From Macrosoma leucophasiata (lineage: Eukaryota; Arthropoda; Insecta; Lepidoptera; Hedylidae), in NCBI GenBank assembly GCA_036365455.1, contig JAWQUS010000023.1, positions 1,984,001-2,048,000 of the forward strand: a stretch of DNA of 64,000 bases, in the 5' to 3' direction. The translations under genes and the position numbers were made by a program. Below the pieces are notes generated by a model. The model saw nothing but the letters and a program-made list of their open reading frames with translations. It did no database searches and was not told where the DNA came from. Numbering within the stretch: position 1 is the stretch's first letter; each line of letters begins with the position of its first letter. Below, in pieces: positions 30,406 through 41,380 of this stretch.

Positions 30406-30575
30406 TTTATTGATTTATTTTATGTCATTTATTTATAGTTTACTAGAACGTACATCAAGTCCAACTACACTAACTCAGATACATGAAAAATCAAAACAAA
30501 AAAAAAATACACAAAATTTAAAAAAATATTTCAGATTGAATCGCAGATTAATTTAAAAGCCAATTAAAGTACACA

Positions 30576-30845
30576 ATTGTTTTATATTATTTCGCATTAA
30601 CACATGCTTGTGAAATATTATTTTAAAGAAAAATGGAAAGAAAAAGTTGACTTCAGGCGAAACTCGAGTTGGTAATAGATGGCGCTGCTGCTACCATAAA
30701 GCAATGCAATAGATGTGAAGGAAAGTTTTGACAAATCGGGCAGGGCTTCAGTAGCTCAATTGGAAGAGCGGCTGGACTAGATTCCCAGTAGGTCGCGAGT
30801 TCGAGTCTCGCCTGAAGTCAAATTTTTCTTTCCATTTTTCTTTAA
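30576..30845 (+). mobile_element. SINE-C, complete foldback form
   Basis: 270 bp between 14-bp target duplications AATTAAAGTACACA (30562-30575, 30846-30859). The 5' segment contains an inverted copy of the element's own 3' end (GACTTCAGGCGA and the AAAGAAAAATGGAAAG block). The core has A box TAGCTCAATTGG and B box GAGTTCGAGTCTC. The duplication length indicates retroposition. Confidence 0.85.
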
Positions 30846-30892
30846 AATTAAAGTACACAGTTTTGTAAGTCATAGTGCTTATTTGCCCCTAC

Positions 30893-31113
30893 CAAACCGC
30901 GGACACTCAGCCAAAATTCCATACAAACGCATAATTTGGTCTCTATTACACAGACATCAATCAGTGACGTGAATTGACACGTGCACCTGTGTGCGTAGCA
31001 CGTAGAGAATACCAAACGTCGCCCATAAGAGGGGTGGAGGTTGGGTGAGACGGGGAAAACGGACGGGACGTCGGAGTGTCCATTTTAAACGTAGTATTAT
31101 TACATATTCTCTG
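30893..31113 (+). mobile_element. MITE-D, 7-bp target duplication
   Basis: Exact CCCCTAC on both sides (30886-30892, 31114-31120); 221 bp. Confidence 0.9.
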
Positions 31114-31252
31114 CCCCTACAGTGATCCGATACAGATGCATAATAGCTCAAGGCTAGTGGTAACGCATACACTGAAATCTCTTGTTTTCATGTACATGTT
31201 TATAGGCTGTGGTATCCGCTTACTATTTATGTAAACAGTGTGCCATTTTGCC

Positions 31253-31490
31253 ATTTCATGACATGAAAAAATATGATCAACATTTCAACGCTATTCGTAA
31301 TCCAAACGAGTTGATTGTAACGAAACAGACTCTGCTTTAAGTTTAATGACTAAAGTTTAATTGCTTTCCAACGAAAGAAGATTGCCAAGAAAAAAATAAC
31401 AGTTCAGCTTAGCCTTTGAACTAATTTGAAAATAGAATCGAATTGAAGCCGAATAAACAAAATGGCGCATGTTTTCATGATTCAATCACA
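31253..31490 (+). repeat. Duplicated segment, copy 2
   Basis: Second copy of 30165-30405. Confidence 0.8.
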
Positions 31491-31526
31491 GATTCATTTA
31501 AAATGAGTTTCAACAACTTACTCACA

Positions 31527-31780
31527 CAAGTGGTAGAGTTCCAGAGTAGGCTTGAGGGCGTAGGCACCACCGCATTACCTAATCTGTTCAGCACTATCGT
31601 GTTCTGATTCGATGGTAATATACGGATCGGTAATAACGATTACTGAGACATAACAACTAAAGTGGTAGGGGTGACATCTGCATTCTGACTGATCTGGACT
31701 TCTCCTGGTCTTCATGTCTATAGGCTGCAGACATCACTTAACATCAATGTGAATTACAAGCTTGCTTGCAACTTCCATTA
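31527..31780 (+). mobile_element. SINE-A, diverged
   Basis: Ends CTTCCATTAC directly at the GC-rich tandem unit. Confidence 0.75.
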
Positions 31781-32508
31781 CGCCGGCGCAGTGTGATTGA
31801 GTCGCACTGGGAGCGCTGCCGCCACGTCAACGGCACTCCAGCGTCTCGTACTGCCGCGCCACGACGCGGCGCGCCGGCTGTCTGGTCACACCTGTAGTGA
31901 CATTTTACACGAACCGGTTGCCGTGTTGCCGGCGCTGACTGTACGGTAACATTTTCTTACATATTCAGCACAAATTTCGCCGGTAAATGTGAAAGGTACA
32001 GTACTTTACGGCACAGAGGCATAACACCTTAAGCCTAAGGAGTGGTAATGCATCTGCATTTTGACCTTGGTCTTCGTGTGTCTATAGGCTGCAGACATCA
32101 CTTAACATCAATGTGAATTACAAGCTTGTTTGCAACTTCCATTACGCCGGCGCAGTGTGATTGAGTCGCACTGGGAGCGCTGCCGCCACGTCAACGGCAC
32201 TCCAGCGTCTCGTACTGCCGCGCCACGACGCGGCGCGCCGGCTGTCTGGTCACACCTGTAGTGACATTTTACACGAACCGGTTGCCGTGTTGCCGGCGCT
32301 GACTGTACGGTAACATTTTCTTACATATTCAGCACAAATTTCGCCGGTAAATGTGAAAGGTACAGTACTTTACGGCACAGAGGCATAACACCTTAAGCCT
32401 AAGGAGTGGTAATGCATCTGCATTTTGACATTGGTCTTCGTGTGTCTATAGGCTGCAGTCATCACTTAACATCTATGTGAACTGCATGCTTGTTAGTCAC
32501 TTATTTAT
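31781..32508 (+). repeat. 364-bp tandem duplication: GC-rich block + SINE-A 3' half
   Basis: Units 31781-32144 and 32145-32508. Each has a GC-rich block (CGCCGGCGCAGTG ... CGGCGCGCCGGC ... CGCCGGTAAATG) followed by a SINE-A 3' half. The first about 280 bp of the two units are identical by reading; the ends differ slightly. The GC-rich block is not seen elsewhere in the window. Confidence 0.85.
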
Positions 32509-32640
32509 TTTATAATACACATTGAGCATATGTACATATGGCGGACTTAATGCCTCTTGGAATTCTCTCCCAGTCAACCATAGGGCAGTAAAGAGAAGAT
32601 GCAATAAAGGTGCAACAAAAAAAAAAATAAAAAAAATACA
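32509..32640 (-). mobile_element. LINE 3' tail fragment
   Basis: Minus strand GGTTGACTGGGAGAGAATT ... GGCATTAAGTCCGCC and an AATAAATAAGTG end. Confidence 0.6.
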
Positions 32641-32984
32641 GTGAAAACAGTATTCAGTAGTCACTTCCATTACATTAAAAAATAAAATGTATGTAACCTG
32701 CAGAAAATATGCCGGTGTCAACGTTTTTGATTTTGTGGCCGGTGACCCTTAAACTCAGTTATCAGAGCAATTTCACGGTCCCAACAGTATACTCATTGTA
32801 CATAGGGGAATAGTCAATCTCATGTCACATCACATGAAATCCTCGAAGATAATTTACAGGGTCGTGTCAATAAACATGGCATGGGATTCTTTCAACGTTT
32901 ATGGCCGCTGGAAAACAAAACATAAAGAAAGTCGTAAAAACTGTAATATGTTTGACGAAGCGGCGTCTCATAATTTTAAGGTTA
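32641..32984. other. No feature recognised
   Basis: Nothing supported. Confidence 0.4.
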
Positions 32985-32992
32985 GGCTACGC

Positions 32993-33174
32993 CAGAGGTT
33001 CCCAAGCTATTTTTCTTGTAGACCCCTTTCAATTTTTTTCTGGTTTCGGTGGACCCCCTTGCTAACATTTATCTCTTTCCCATATATCCCATTTTTATTT
33101 ACGCATATGCGTAGACCCCATCGAGTCTCCCATGGACCCCAGGGGGTCTATATGGACCACTTTGGGAATCACTG
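32993..33174. mobile_element. hAT-like MITE, 8-bp target duplication
   Basis: 182 bp with imperfect TIRs CAGAGGTTCCCAA and CAGTGATTCCCAA, flanked by exact GGCTACGC (32985-32992, 33175-33182). Confidence 0.9.
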
Positions 33175-33257
33175 GGCTACGCAATGGCTATTTCGTGAGC
33201 TATTTTTGTGTGAGGTTTTATGTGGGGATGAAAATAATGAAGTGATGGTGGTAACCC

Positions 33258-33458
33258 TAGAGCAACACGGACCACCGGCCGTCGTGGCGGACCGGATGGG
33301 AATATTTATAGCATTTATAACCTATGCAAAGCAGTCTGTAATTTTTTGCGGGGGCAACTACGTGTGTACACACACACACACTACAAAAATCGTCTATTAC
33401 TACGAAACTCACGCCATGATTGTAACAAAATACATAAACAATTTCTCGTACACATTTA
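33258..33458 (+). mobile_element. MITE-E, right end missing
   Basis: Left terminus and interior; cut off where SINE-A sequence begins. Confidence 0.75.
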
Positions 33459-33512
33459 ATTAGGTAATGCGGTGGTGCCTACGCCCGCGAGCTCCGTCAG
33501 CTCTACCACCAA
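33459..33512 (-). mobile_element. SINE-A 5' fragment
   Basis: Only the first about 55 bases of the family. Confidence 0.75.
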
Positions 33513-33552
33513 TAATCTCATCTTATTCTCTTAAATTATAATTTTTTGTTTG

Positions 33553-33722
33553 TATGTAACGAAGGTGGCAAACAAGGGTGCAGTTTTCGTGGTCTATCTC
33601 CTTCTATCTACGTAAAAATCAGAGGTCAAAATGAAAAAGTGTTGCTACCCTTGAAATCTTATTTTTTATTGCTTCTGTGATAATTATCACGGGGCCATAT
33701 ATAACCATATATTACCATATTC
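33553..33722 (-). mobile_element. SINE-A, very old
   Basis: Weak match to the 3' half. Confidence 0.5.
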
Positions 33723-33725
33723 CTT

Positions 33726-33970
33726 ACTGGTGGTAGAGCTCCAGTGACGGATCTCGCGGGCGTAGTATCCAGCAAAATCGTGTTCCGGTCAGGTGGTAAT
33801 GTACGGCCCTGTAATTTCCGGCACCAGAGGCATCACACCTTAGGCCTCAGGAGTGGTAACGCATCTGCATTTTGACCTTGGTCTTTGTGTGGGTGTCTAT
33901 AGGCTGCAGTCATCACTTAACATCAATGTGAACTGCAAGCTTGTTTGCCACTTCCATGACATAAAAAAAA
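33726..33970 (+). mobile_element. SINE-A, internal deletion
   Basis: 5' hairpin block joined to TATCCAGCAAAATCGTG; tail ends ATAAAAAAAA. Confidence 0.8.
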
Positions 33971-34082
33971 TACCATCTAACTGGAACACGATAGTGCTGA
34001 ACCGTACCATTTAGCGGCAAGTATATTGGTAATGCGGTGTTGCCTCGCCCGCGAGCTCCATCACTGGAGCTCTAGCACCAGT
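33971..34082 (-). mobile_element. SINE-A 5' half
   Basis: Tail-to-tail with the previous copy. Confidence 0.75.
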
Positions 34083-34104
34083 AAAATATTTTAAAAAGCT
34101 TATT

Positions 34105-34408
34105 AATAATGGCAACCCATTATACGTCCCACTGCTGGGCACGAGTCTCTCCCCTTTTTTTGGGGGGAGGCCTGGAGCTTACTCCACCACGCTGCTCCAA
34201 TGCGGATTGGTAGAGGTGGGTGGGTTAGTGGCCAACCCACTGTCGGATGTTTTCAAACCGCCCATAAGGCCTCCGACAAGGCTTAACGACTGCTATCCAT
34301 CGATAGCAACCGGGACCGACGGCTTAACGTGCCCTCTGAAGCACGGAAACGCGCAATTAATTTGCCACTAGCGGTCACCCATCACACTACCCGACCGCGC
34401 CCGTAGTA
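34105..34408 (-). mobile_element. SINE-5S, slightly 5' truncated
   Basis: Box C and the intermediate element present in reverse (GCGGTCACCCATC); the first 40 bases are missing. Confidence 0.8.
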
Positions 34409-34458
34409 AAAAGCTTATTCGAAATGAATTAATGTCGGAAGTCCATAAGGTCGATAAA

Positions 34459-34638
34459 TCTATACTAATATTATAAAGCTGAAGAGTTTGTTTGGTTGTT
34501 TGGTTGTTTGTTTGAACGCGCTACTCTCAGGCACTACTGGTTCGATTTGAAAAGTTTTTTCATTGTTAGATATATATATCATCACGCTATGACTAATAGG
34601 AACGGAGCAGCGCGGGCGAAGCCGGGCGGGCCGCGAAT
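34459..34638 (+). mobile_element. Helitron-like, family 2, 3' end mutated
   Basis: A|TCTATACTAATATTATAAAG ...; the CTAG end is replaced by GCGAATATTC. Confidence 0.7.
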
Positions 34639-34891
34639 ATTCTATAAAGCTAATTCGAAATGAATTACCTAAGAAAGTTTAATAGTCAACTAGATATACA
34701 TTAACGTACACTATGAAAAATTCAAGAGCCTTGCGGAATGTGTTGGAATCTGTCTGCAAAGTTTGTAAGTACGTCGCTACGAGAACTTGAAATGCCTACG
34801 GTATTAGAGTGCTTGGCGTAATCAACTAGTTCATTGTGTACTACTGCTTATGGAAATCTCGTTTCTGATAAATAGAAAAGTTAGACTTGTA

Positions 34892-35506
34892 GGTACACCA
34901 CTGACCTAGAAAGAAGAGTGCTTGCTGGGAATTGCGTGAATGGAGCGTTGGGTAAGCTGCTAGAATCTAAACATCTCAGCCAGCGGGCTCGACTAGCCGT
35001 ACATAATGCTGTACTTACTCCAACGCTTTTATATGGAAGCGAGAGCTGGGTATGCAGGAAAGAGCATGAAAGTAAGTTGAACGCGGTCGAGATGAGATCT
35101 TTGCGCAAGATCTGCGGTGTATCACTCACCGACCGCGTTCGTAATGAAGATGTAAGAAAGAGACTTTGTGTGAATGATAGTATCGGTGTAAAAATGAAAA
35201 AAGGCATGCTCCGATGGTTCGGGCATATTGAAAGAATGTCGAATGAGCGAATGACTAAACAGATATACAATGCGAATGTGGATGGTTGCAGAGGCCCAGG
35301 AAGACCAAGGCTGACCTACCATGACCAAATAGGTCGAGTTCTGTCTGATGGTGGGGTCAAAACTCTTAGGAATCGGCGTGCATGTATGAAGAGAATGATG
35401 AAGGTAGACGAGGCACAAGAGGTTTGTCAGAACCGGGATGTCTGGCGCTCTACACTCTCTGCCTACCCCGTTAGGGACCTGGCGTGAAGATACATACATA
35501 CATACA
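34892..35506 (+). mobile_element. 5'-truncated RTE LINE
   Basis: Flanked by the 10-bp target duplication TAGACTTGTA (34882-34891, 35507-35516). Ends in a CATA repeat. Confidence 0.9.
34894..35487 (+). pseudogene. RTE ORF2 C-terminus
   Basis: About 198 codons open to a stop at 35487, the C-terminal part after the reverse transcriptase. Visible blocks: TTDLERRVLAG, LLYGSESW, RSLRKICGV, RVRNEDVR and MLRWFGHIERM, all typical of RTE-clade ORF2. The endonuclease and polymerase are absent because the insertion is 5' truncated, so it cannot move itself. It is otherwise undamaged, so the parent may be a recent, active RTE. Fragments at 24.7, 44.2, 56.9 and 57.4 kb are from the same family. Confidence 0.85.
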
Positions 35507-35584
35507 TAGACTTGTAATATTTGATGTAGAATGTTAGGAGTTGAATAAAGCGATATAACTTTTAAACACTCGCGTTTAACACTC

Positions 35585-35768
35585 ATTTCACTAATTTTAC
35601 GAACCGGGTCGTGACGCGATATAGATATTGGGTAAAAACACATTTTACCTTTATTCCGACGTTTCGACTCGGTTGCACAAGCCGTGGTCGCGGACAAACT
35701 AAAGGTAAAAAGTGTTTTTACCCAATATCTGTATCGCGTCGCGACCCGGTTCGTAAAATTAGTGAAAT
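35585..35768. mobile_element. Foldback element, 69-bp arms
   Basis: Arms 35585-35653 and 35700-35768 are complementary with about 3 mismatches; 46-bp spacer holds the core CCGACGTTTCG ... CCGTGGTCGCGGACA shared with 59.9 kb. Confidence 0.8.
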
Positions 35769-35799
35769 TGAATAAAGCGGTTAGAATATCAAGTTTTTC

Positions 35800-36084
35800 G
35801 CTGGTGGTAGAGCTGCAGTGACGGAGGTCGCGGGCGTAGGCACCACCGCATTACCTAATATACCTGCCGCTAAATGGTAGTGTTCAGCACTATCGTGTTC
35901 CAGTCAGGTGGTAATGTACGGCCCTGTTATTTCCGGCACAGAGGAATAACACCTTAAACCTCAGGAGTGGTTACGCATCTGCATTTCGACCTTGGTCTTT
36001 GTGTCGGTGTCCATAGGCTGCAGTCATCACTTAACATCTATGTGAACTGCATGCTTGTTTGCCACTTCCATTACATAAAAAAAA
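35800..36084 (+). mobile_element. SINE-A, full length
   Basis: All blocks present, poly-A end. Confidence 0.85.
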
Positions 36085-36277
36085 GTCTTGTCCTCAAAAT
36101 CATTATTTTTACTTTTTTTTTTTCAGAATCATACAGTTTTCCTTTTTTTCTTGAGACATGAGAATTAGACATGTTTGTTTTATCGGTGTCTTCAAAGCGA
36201 TAAACCAACATAAATCTAAATTAATGAAGTTTTTTCAGTATTCAAATAAGTACAAAACCGGTGCGTTTATACATTTT

Positions 36278-36500
36278 ACTGGTGCTAGAGTTCCACTGTA
36301 GGAGCTCGTGGGCGTCGACACCATCGCACTACCTAATCTGTCTACCGCTAAATGGTAGTGTTCAGCATTAACGTGTCCCGGTTAGATGGTAATGTATGGC
36401 CCCGCAATAACTATCACATATACATAATAACTAAGGTCTCAGGGGTGGCAACGCATCTGCATTTTGACCTCTAGTCTTTATATCTATGTTTATTGTCTAA
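36278..36500 (+). mobile_element. SINE-A, older subfamily, tail lost
   Basis: GAGTTCCACTGTAGGAGCTC start variant. Confidence 0.7.
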
Positions 36501-36528
36501 CAAAATAATGTTACCTCGTTCACACTTA

Positions 36529-37221
36529 GGGCGAGATTCACAGACCGCACTACGACTTTTTTACGTTTAGTCTTATCTTGCCGTTTGTAAAAGAGAGTAT
36601 GGAACATTCTGTTGATACCTATTTTTTTATTAAGTATTTTTGGACTATTATTAATTTAACTGCCTCGGTAGCCTAGTGGTAGCAGGCCACTACTACTACG
36701 CTGAGGTCCTGGGTTCGATTCCCGGGTACGGGGTTATCAGAGATAATGGTGAAAAAGCCTTTATCTCTGGTTCTATTGGGATTTTTCCATTTTCTGGAAA
36801 TTTCCCAGTACCTCAAAGTTTGGTAATGTGCCCGGAGATGTCAACAGGCTCGCCACCTGTTACATGGGCCAAAACGTAACCGGCGAATCGTGGGTGTTTG
36901 CATGTATGCTTGAATGCATGCATTTACCTCTGCCTACCCCTTCGGGGATTACAGGCGTGAAGTTACGTATTAATTTATTTACTTTGACATATTAATCAAC
37001 GTATCAGTTGTTATTCGCTTTAATTTTATATGTGTAATTTGACCTATCACAAGCAAATTCTATTATTTCCAAGTGATTAAATGAATTTTTGAGTTTGAGT
37101 TTGACTTTGACTTTACTTTCGAGCAAAGTACGCTTCGAACTGTCAAAACCCATACATTTCTGACAGTTCTGAGCATACTTTGCTCAAAGTAAAGTCGTAG
37201 TGCGGTCTGTGAATCGCACCA
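36529..37221. mobile_element. TIR element with TTA target duplication (PIF/Harbinger-like)
   Basis: TIRs GGGCGAGATTCACAGACC and the complement TGGTGCGATTCACAGACC, continuing GCACTACGACTTT; TTA flanks at 36526-36528 and 37222-37224. Subterminal inverted repeats around 37120-37200. No transposase; a SINE-B is nested inside. Confidence 0.75.
36659..36967 (+). mobile_element. SINE-B, full length
   Basis: 309 bp with 10-bp target duplication TATTAATTTA (36649-36658, 36968-36977). Best copy of the family. Confidence 0.92.
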
Positions 37222-37447
37222 TTAGTGTATTTTGTATTTCAGCACAGCGCGAAAAAGTAATAGAAATATTTAGATGCATATCAAATTTTGTTACTACCTT
37301 CGTTAAATTGTATATTATTATTTCTAATATGTAATGACTGTGATGTTACTGTTGTCTTACCCACATAGATTCGTCTTAGCATACCGGACAAGTCTTGGTT
37401 ATTTTTGGTTTGCTTTGATGTACATATTTTGTAATATTTTCTTAGAT

Positions 37448-37510
37448 GAAAAAATGTGGGTGTCTATAGGCTGCATGCCAGTTTGCCATCTTCATAACAT
37501 AAAAAAAAGA
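37448..37510 (+). mobile_element. SINE-A tail fragment
   Basis: GTGGGTGTCTATAGGCTGC to ACATAAAAAAAAG. Confidence 0.7.
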
Positions 37511-37595
37511 AAAGATTTCAAAGGGACTTAAAAATGTTCGAGATTACTCTGCCTATATCATAGAGGTTTTTTTGTGATAATAATAATATACTTTT

Positions 37596-37876
37596 ACTGG
37601 TGGTAGAGCTCCAGTGACTCTCGTCGTCACACATTGGAGCTCGCGGGCGTAGGCAACACCGCATTACCTAATATACTTACCGCTAAACGGTAGTGCTCAG
37701 CACTATCGTGTTCCAGTCAGGTGGTAATGTACGGCCCTGTAATTTCCGGCACGCAGCGCATCTGCATTTTGACCTCTGGTCATTGTGTGGGTGTATAGAC
37801 ACCATAGGCTGCAGTCATCACTTAACATCAATGTGAACTGGATGCTTGTTTGACACATCCATTACATAAAAAAAAA
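37596..37876 (+). mobile_element. SINE-A, full length with small indels
   Basis: The 5' hairpin has an insertion; the middle is shortened. Confidence 0.8.
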
Positions 37877-38187
37877 TACAGGTTATAAATTTTTCCCAGA
37901 TAAATATAAATATAAAATCACCTCATTTTCACAATTTGGACGAGGAAATCACAACTTGGTCTCTTTTAACAAAGACATGCACATAACATTTTCATAAAAT
38001 AAATACTCTATTATAAAACATATAATGGTGTAAATTTGTAGGTGTCAACACGAAATAAATTTATTCATGACGCAATCTAACTGCAAATTCGTAGGACTAT
38101 TGCTGAATAGTTACGTTTATAGCTTACGACACGATCACGGGTCCTTTACGACATAATAATACAGAATAAACGAGTAGATAGTAGACT
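37877..38187. other. No feature recognised
   Basis: Nothing supported. Confidence 0.4.
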
Positions 38188-38342
38188 TCAATGACGGTGC
38201 TCGAGAGCGTAGGTAGTACTGTATTATATAATCTACTTGCCGCTAAATGATAGTCTTCGGCACTATCGTATTCCAGTCAAGTGTTAATGAGTGACTCTGT
38301 AATTTTCGGCACATAGGCTTAACATTAAGAGCTTAAGAATAA
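38188..38342 (+). mobile_element. SINE-A, old 5' half
   Basis: Diverged match up to the GGCACATAGG block. Confidence 0.6.
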
Positions 38343-38455
38343 ATTGGATACTGACTGAGTAAGACAGATTAAAAATATTACGCTTGAAGAAAATATCGTA
38401 CGGGTCGTATTTGCGATAAATAATGTCTCTGTGATAGTTATTGCGTGGATATATA

Positions 38456-38765
38456 CATTATCACCTAACTGGAACACGATAGTACTCTGAATACTACGAT
38501 TTGGCGGCAGAGTAAACTTTTACTAGTGATAGAGTCCCAATTTAGGAGCGCGAGGGTGTAGGTATCACCCCATTATCTAATCTATCTACCGCCAAATGGT
38601 AGTCTTCAGCACTATCGTGTTCCGGTTAGATGGTAATGTATGGCCCTGTAATAACTGTCACAGAAATATAACAACTAAGGTCTCTGGGTAGCAACGCATC
38701 TGCATTTTGACCACGGGATATAGTGTGGGTGTCTTATAGGCTGCAGTCATCATTTCCACGACGAT
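38456..38765 (+). mobile_element. SINE-A, old copy preceded by an inverted fragment
   Basis: 38520-38765 is a plus-strand copy; 38456-38513 is a short minus-strand piece, the two head to head. Confidence 0.65.
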
Positions 38766-39724
38766 ACAACATTAAGTCGTAACATATAAAGATCACCTGA
38801 AATTCGTGTCCAAACTCAATTCCCGAGTCCGGGTGGACTTCATAAAACTTTTTTCGGCATTAGCTTCGTAACTGATTCGAAAGTTTACCTCTTATCCGTT
38901 TTGTTCGAATTAGTTGTTTACATGCTGACGGCTTTCGAATTAAATATAAGTACCACACCAAGAAATATTGCATCGACTTTACGAGAGATATGTCAGCTAA
39001 TTTCGGCTCTTTAGACATTTTTGTCGACAATTAAGATAAAATTGACCAATACTATAAATAGACAATAATATAAGTAGGTTCTTACAGCCGAATCTAGGTC
39101 GTCATTCACCTATCTGTTTACAGAATGAAACATTGTTTTTATCCAGTGGCGTTTCTTGGTGTTTATAATTGGGGTTGCTCCAGCATTTGTTATAAGTATT
39201 GGTTAAGTGCGCAAAACCTGAAAACCGTTTCTTCAGACTCAATCTGAACAACTTTCAACCTACTTTGTCGTTTTAATCGTCAAAAAATTTTTCATACATT
39301 TTGAAATTTTCATTTTTGTATGAAATAGCTGATATTTTTTCGCGATTTTAGGGTTTAATTACAAAATAAAAAGTCAATTTAATCAATAAAAATATAGAAA
39401 ACGTAACAAACACTATCATCAAAAACATGCGAAAAATCGTGTGGTAGTGCGCCATTTAAAGTGCCAGACCCGCGTTTAAAATTCATTGAGTGATACTGGA
39501 CGATTGAAGGGGCGGGGCGCGGGCGGCGAATGACTTTGTATGGACTCCGCATGCGCTTCTCGCGAGTTGCGTTCGATAGAAGATAGAAGATATGATGATG
39601 ATAGAAGACCAAAGCGCTTGTAAAATGCAATTAATTATAGTACCTAGGTCTAAGTAATAGTACAATGTATAAGTATTAGTACAATTATCCTTTATTATAA
39701 ATTTGACATCCGTGGTTCACTCAT
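38766..39724. other. No feature recognised
   Basis: 960 bp without a supported gene or repeat; CAGTGGCGTTTCTTGG at 39145 resembles a hAT-type terminus but no partner end was found. Confidence 0.4.
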
Positions 39725-39957
39725 TAAGGGTCCTGTTGAAAACCAGCGTCAGGTAGCTTTTATATGAAGGTACCTGACATTTGCTGAACAGGACACCTTT
39801 TTGGCAGCCGTGAGACACATATTACATGTATAGGTATGTATTAATTTTTAGAAAATGTGTTGTCTTTTCTCTGTTACCTGTTACGTTTTATGTCTGTTTT
39901 ATGTGTCTCGCTGTGTGTCAAATAAATGTTTCTTATCTTATTTATCTTATCTTAATA
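39725..39957 (+). mobile_element. LINE 3' end (TTATC-repeat tail)
   Basis: GGTCCTGTTGAAAACCAGCG, stem TCAGGTA...TACCTGA, GCTGAACAGGACACC and AATAAATG plus TTATC repeats. Layout matches 41.8 and 51.65 kb. Confidence 0.6.
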
Positions 39958-40225
39958 AGGTTGTTAATATATGATTATTTACTTTTTAATGCATAAAAAT
40001 TATGGTATACGGCGCCATACGCGCCATCTTAGAGAAATCGCCTCTGAATTTTTTATCATATTTCATACCTACTTAAACAAACACGTCTTGCATGTATTGC
40101 CTATCAAAATATGTTCATACTCGTAGCTATAATTATTTAAAAAATAAATATTTTACCAAGTTTCACCCATTTTTTAACCAATCAAATGTGTGTTGAGACT
40201 AAAAGTTTAAAAAAAACAAAACATT

Positions 40226-40490
40226 TCTGGTGATAGAGCTCCAATGAAGGAGCTCGCGGGCGTAGGCACCACAGCATTACCTAATATACTTGCCACTAAA
40301 TGGTATTGTTCAGCACTATCGTGTTCTGGTCAGGTGATTTCCGGCACAGAGGCATAACCTTAGGCCTCAGGAGTGGTAACGCATCTGCATATTGACCTTG
40401 ATCTTTGTATGGGTGTCTATAGGCTGCAGTCATCACTTAACATTAATGTGAACTGCATGCTTGTTTGCCACTTCTATTACATAAAAATAT
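40226..40490 (+). mobile_element. SINE-A, near full length
   Basis: Small deletion in the middle; tail present. Confidence 0.85.
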
Positions 40491-40533
40491 AAGTAAAATA
40501 TAAGTAAGGATAGTGTGAAATGCTGCACGGTGG

Positions 40534-40754
40534 CACACCGCGGACACTCCGCTAAAATTCCATACAAACGCTTAATTTGGTTTCTATTACACAGACATCA
40601 ATCAGTGACGTGTATTTACACGCGCACCTGTGTGCGTAGCACCTACAAAATACCAAACATCGCCCATAAGAGGGGAGGGGGTTGCGTGATGCGAGCAAAT
40701 CGGGCGGGACGTCGAAGTGTCCATTCTATACGTAGTATTATTACATATTCTCTG
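40534..40754 (+). mobile_element. MITE-D, 7-bp target duplication
   Basis: Exact ACGGTGG flanks (40527-40533, 40755-40761); 221 bp. Confidence 0.9.
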
Positions 40755-40966
40755 ACGGTGGTATGGATTTGTCTGTGTGTGTGAGTCCGTCTCAACTAGA
40801 CTAATTTAAAATATATATATTTTTCGCCTTCTATTTCGTATTTCCCACTTTCCAATTTGTCATTGTTTACCTAGATCTAGATGTATTTCAGGATACCTGT
40901 CGAGTTGCACCGGGGTCGTACGTTAAATCGACACGACGTGTCTAGAATGCGATGGTTGCTTCTAGT

Positions 40967-41262
40967 CATAGAGCAACACCGGAGGGGAGTAGCTATATGC
41001 AGGCTTTCTCCTCTGTCAAAGTACAAGCCCAAATGGGCCTATACCTGTCGCCTAGATGTTTAAATGTGTGAGTGAAATTGTTTCTGTATATTGTTAAAGT
41101 CAAAGTGTGAGTTTCGTAGTAATAGACGATTTTTGTAGTGTGCGTGTGTGTCGCACGCATTTCCCCTCGCAAAAAATGACAGACTGTTTTGCATCATCGG
41201 TAATACACGGTATGGCTACTTCCCTCCGGTCCGCTGCGACCGGCGGGCCGCGTTGCTCTATG
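40967..41262. mobile_element. MITE-E, complete (hAT-like)
   Basis: 296 bp with TIRs starting CATAGAGCAAC and the exact 8-bp duplication CTTCTAGT (40959-40966, 41263-41270). Confidence 0.92.
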
Positions 41263-41380
41263 CTTCTAGTGTAGCAAACAGTATTGTGTGTAAAAATTAT
41301 TTAATAAAAAAAAAAGGTTATGAAAATGCAAGATTTTAATTTTAATTGAAAATTCAAAATTTTTAATTTAACGTTAGTTT

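Noticed and set aside
32822..33463. A 213-codon open frame
   Set aside because: It runs through a hAT-like MITE and a MITE-E, both with mapped ends; not a gene.
39145..39960. Possible hAT element starting CAGTGGCGTTTCTTGG
   Set aside because: No matching inverted terminus or 8-bp duplication could be found.
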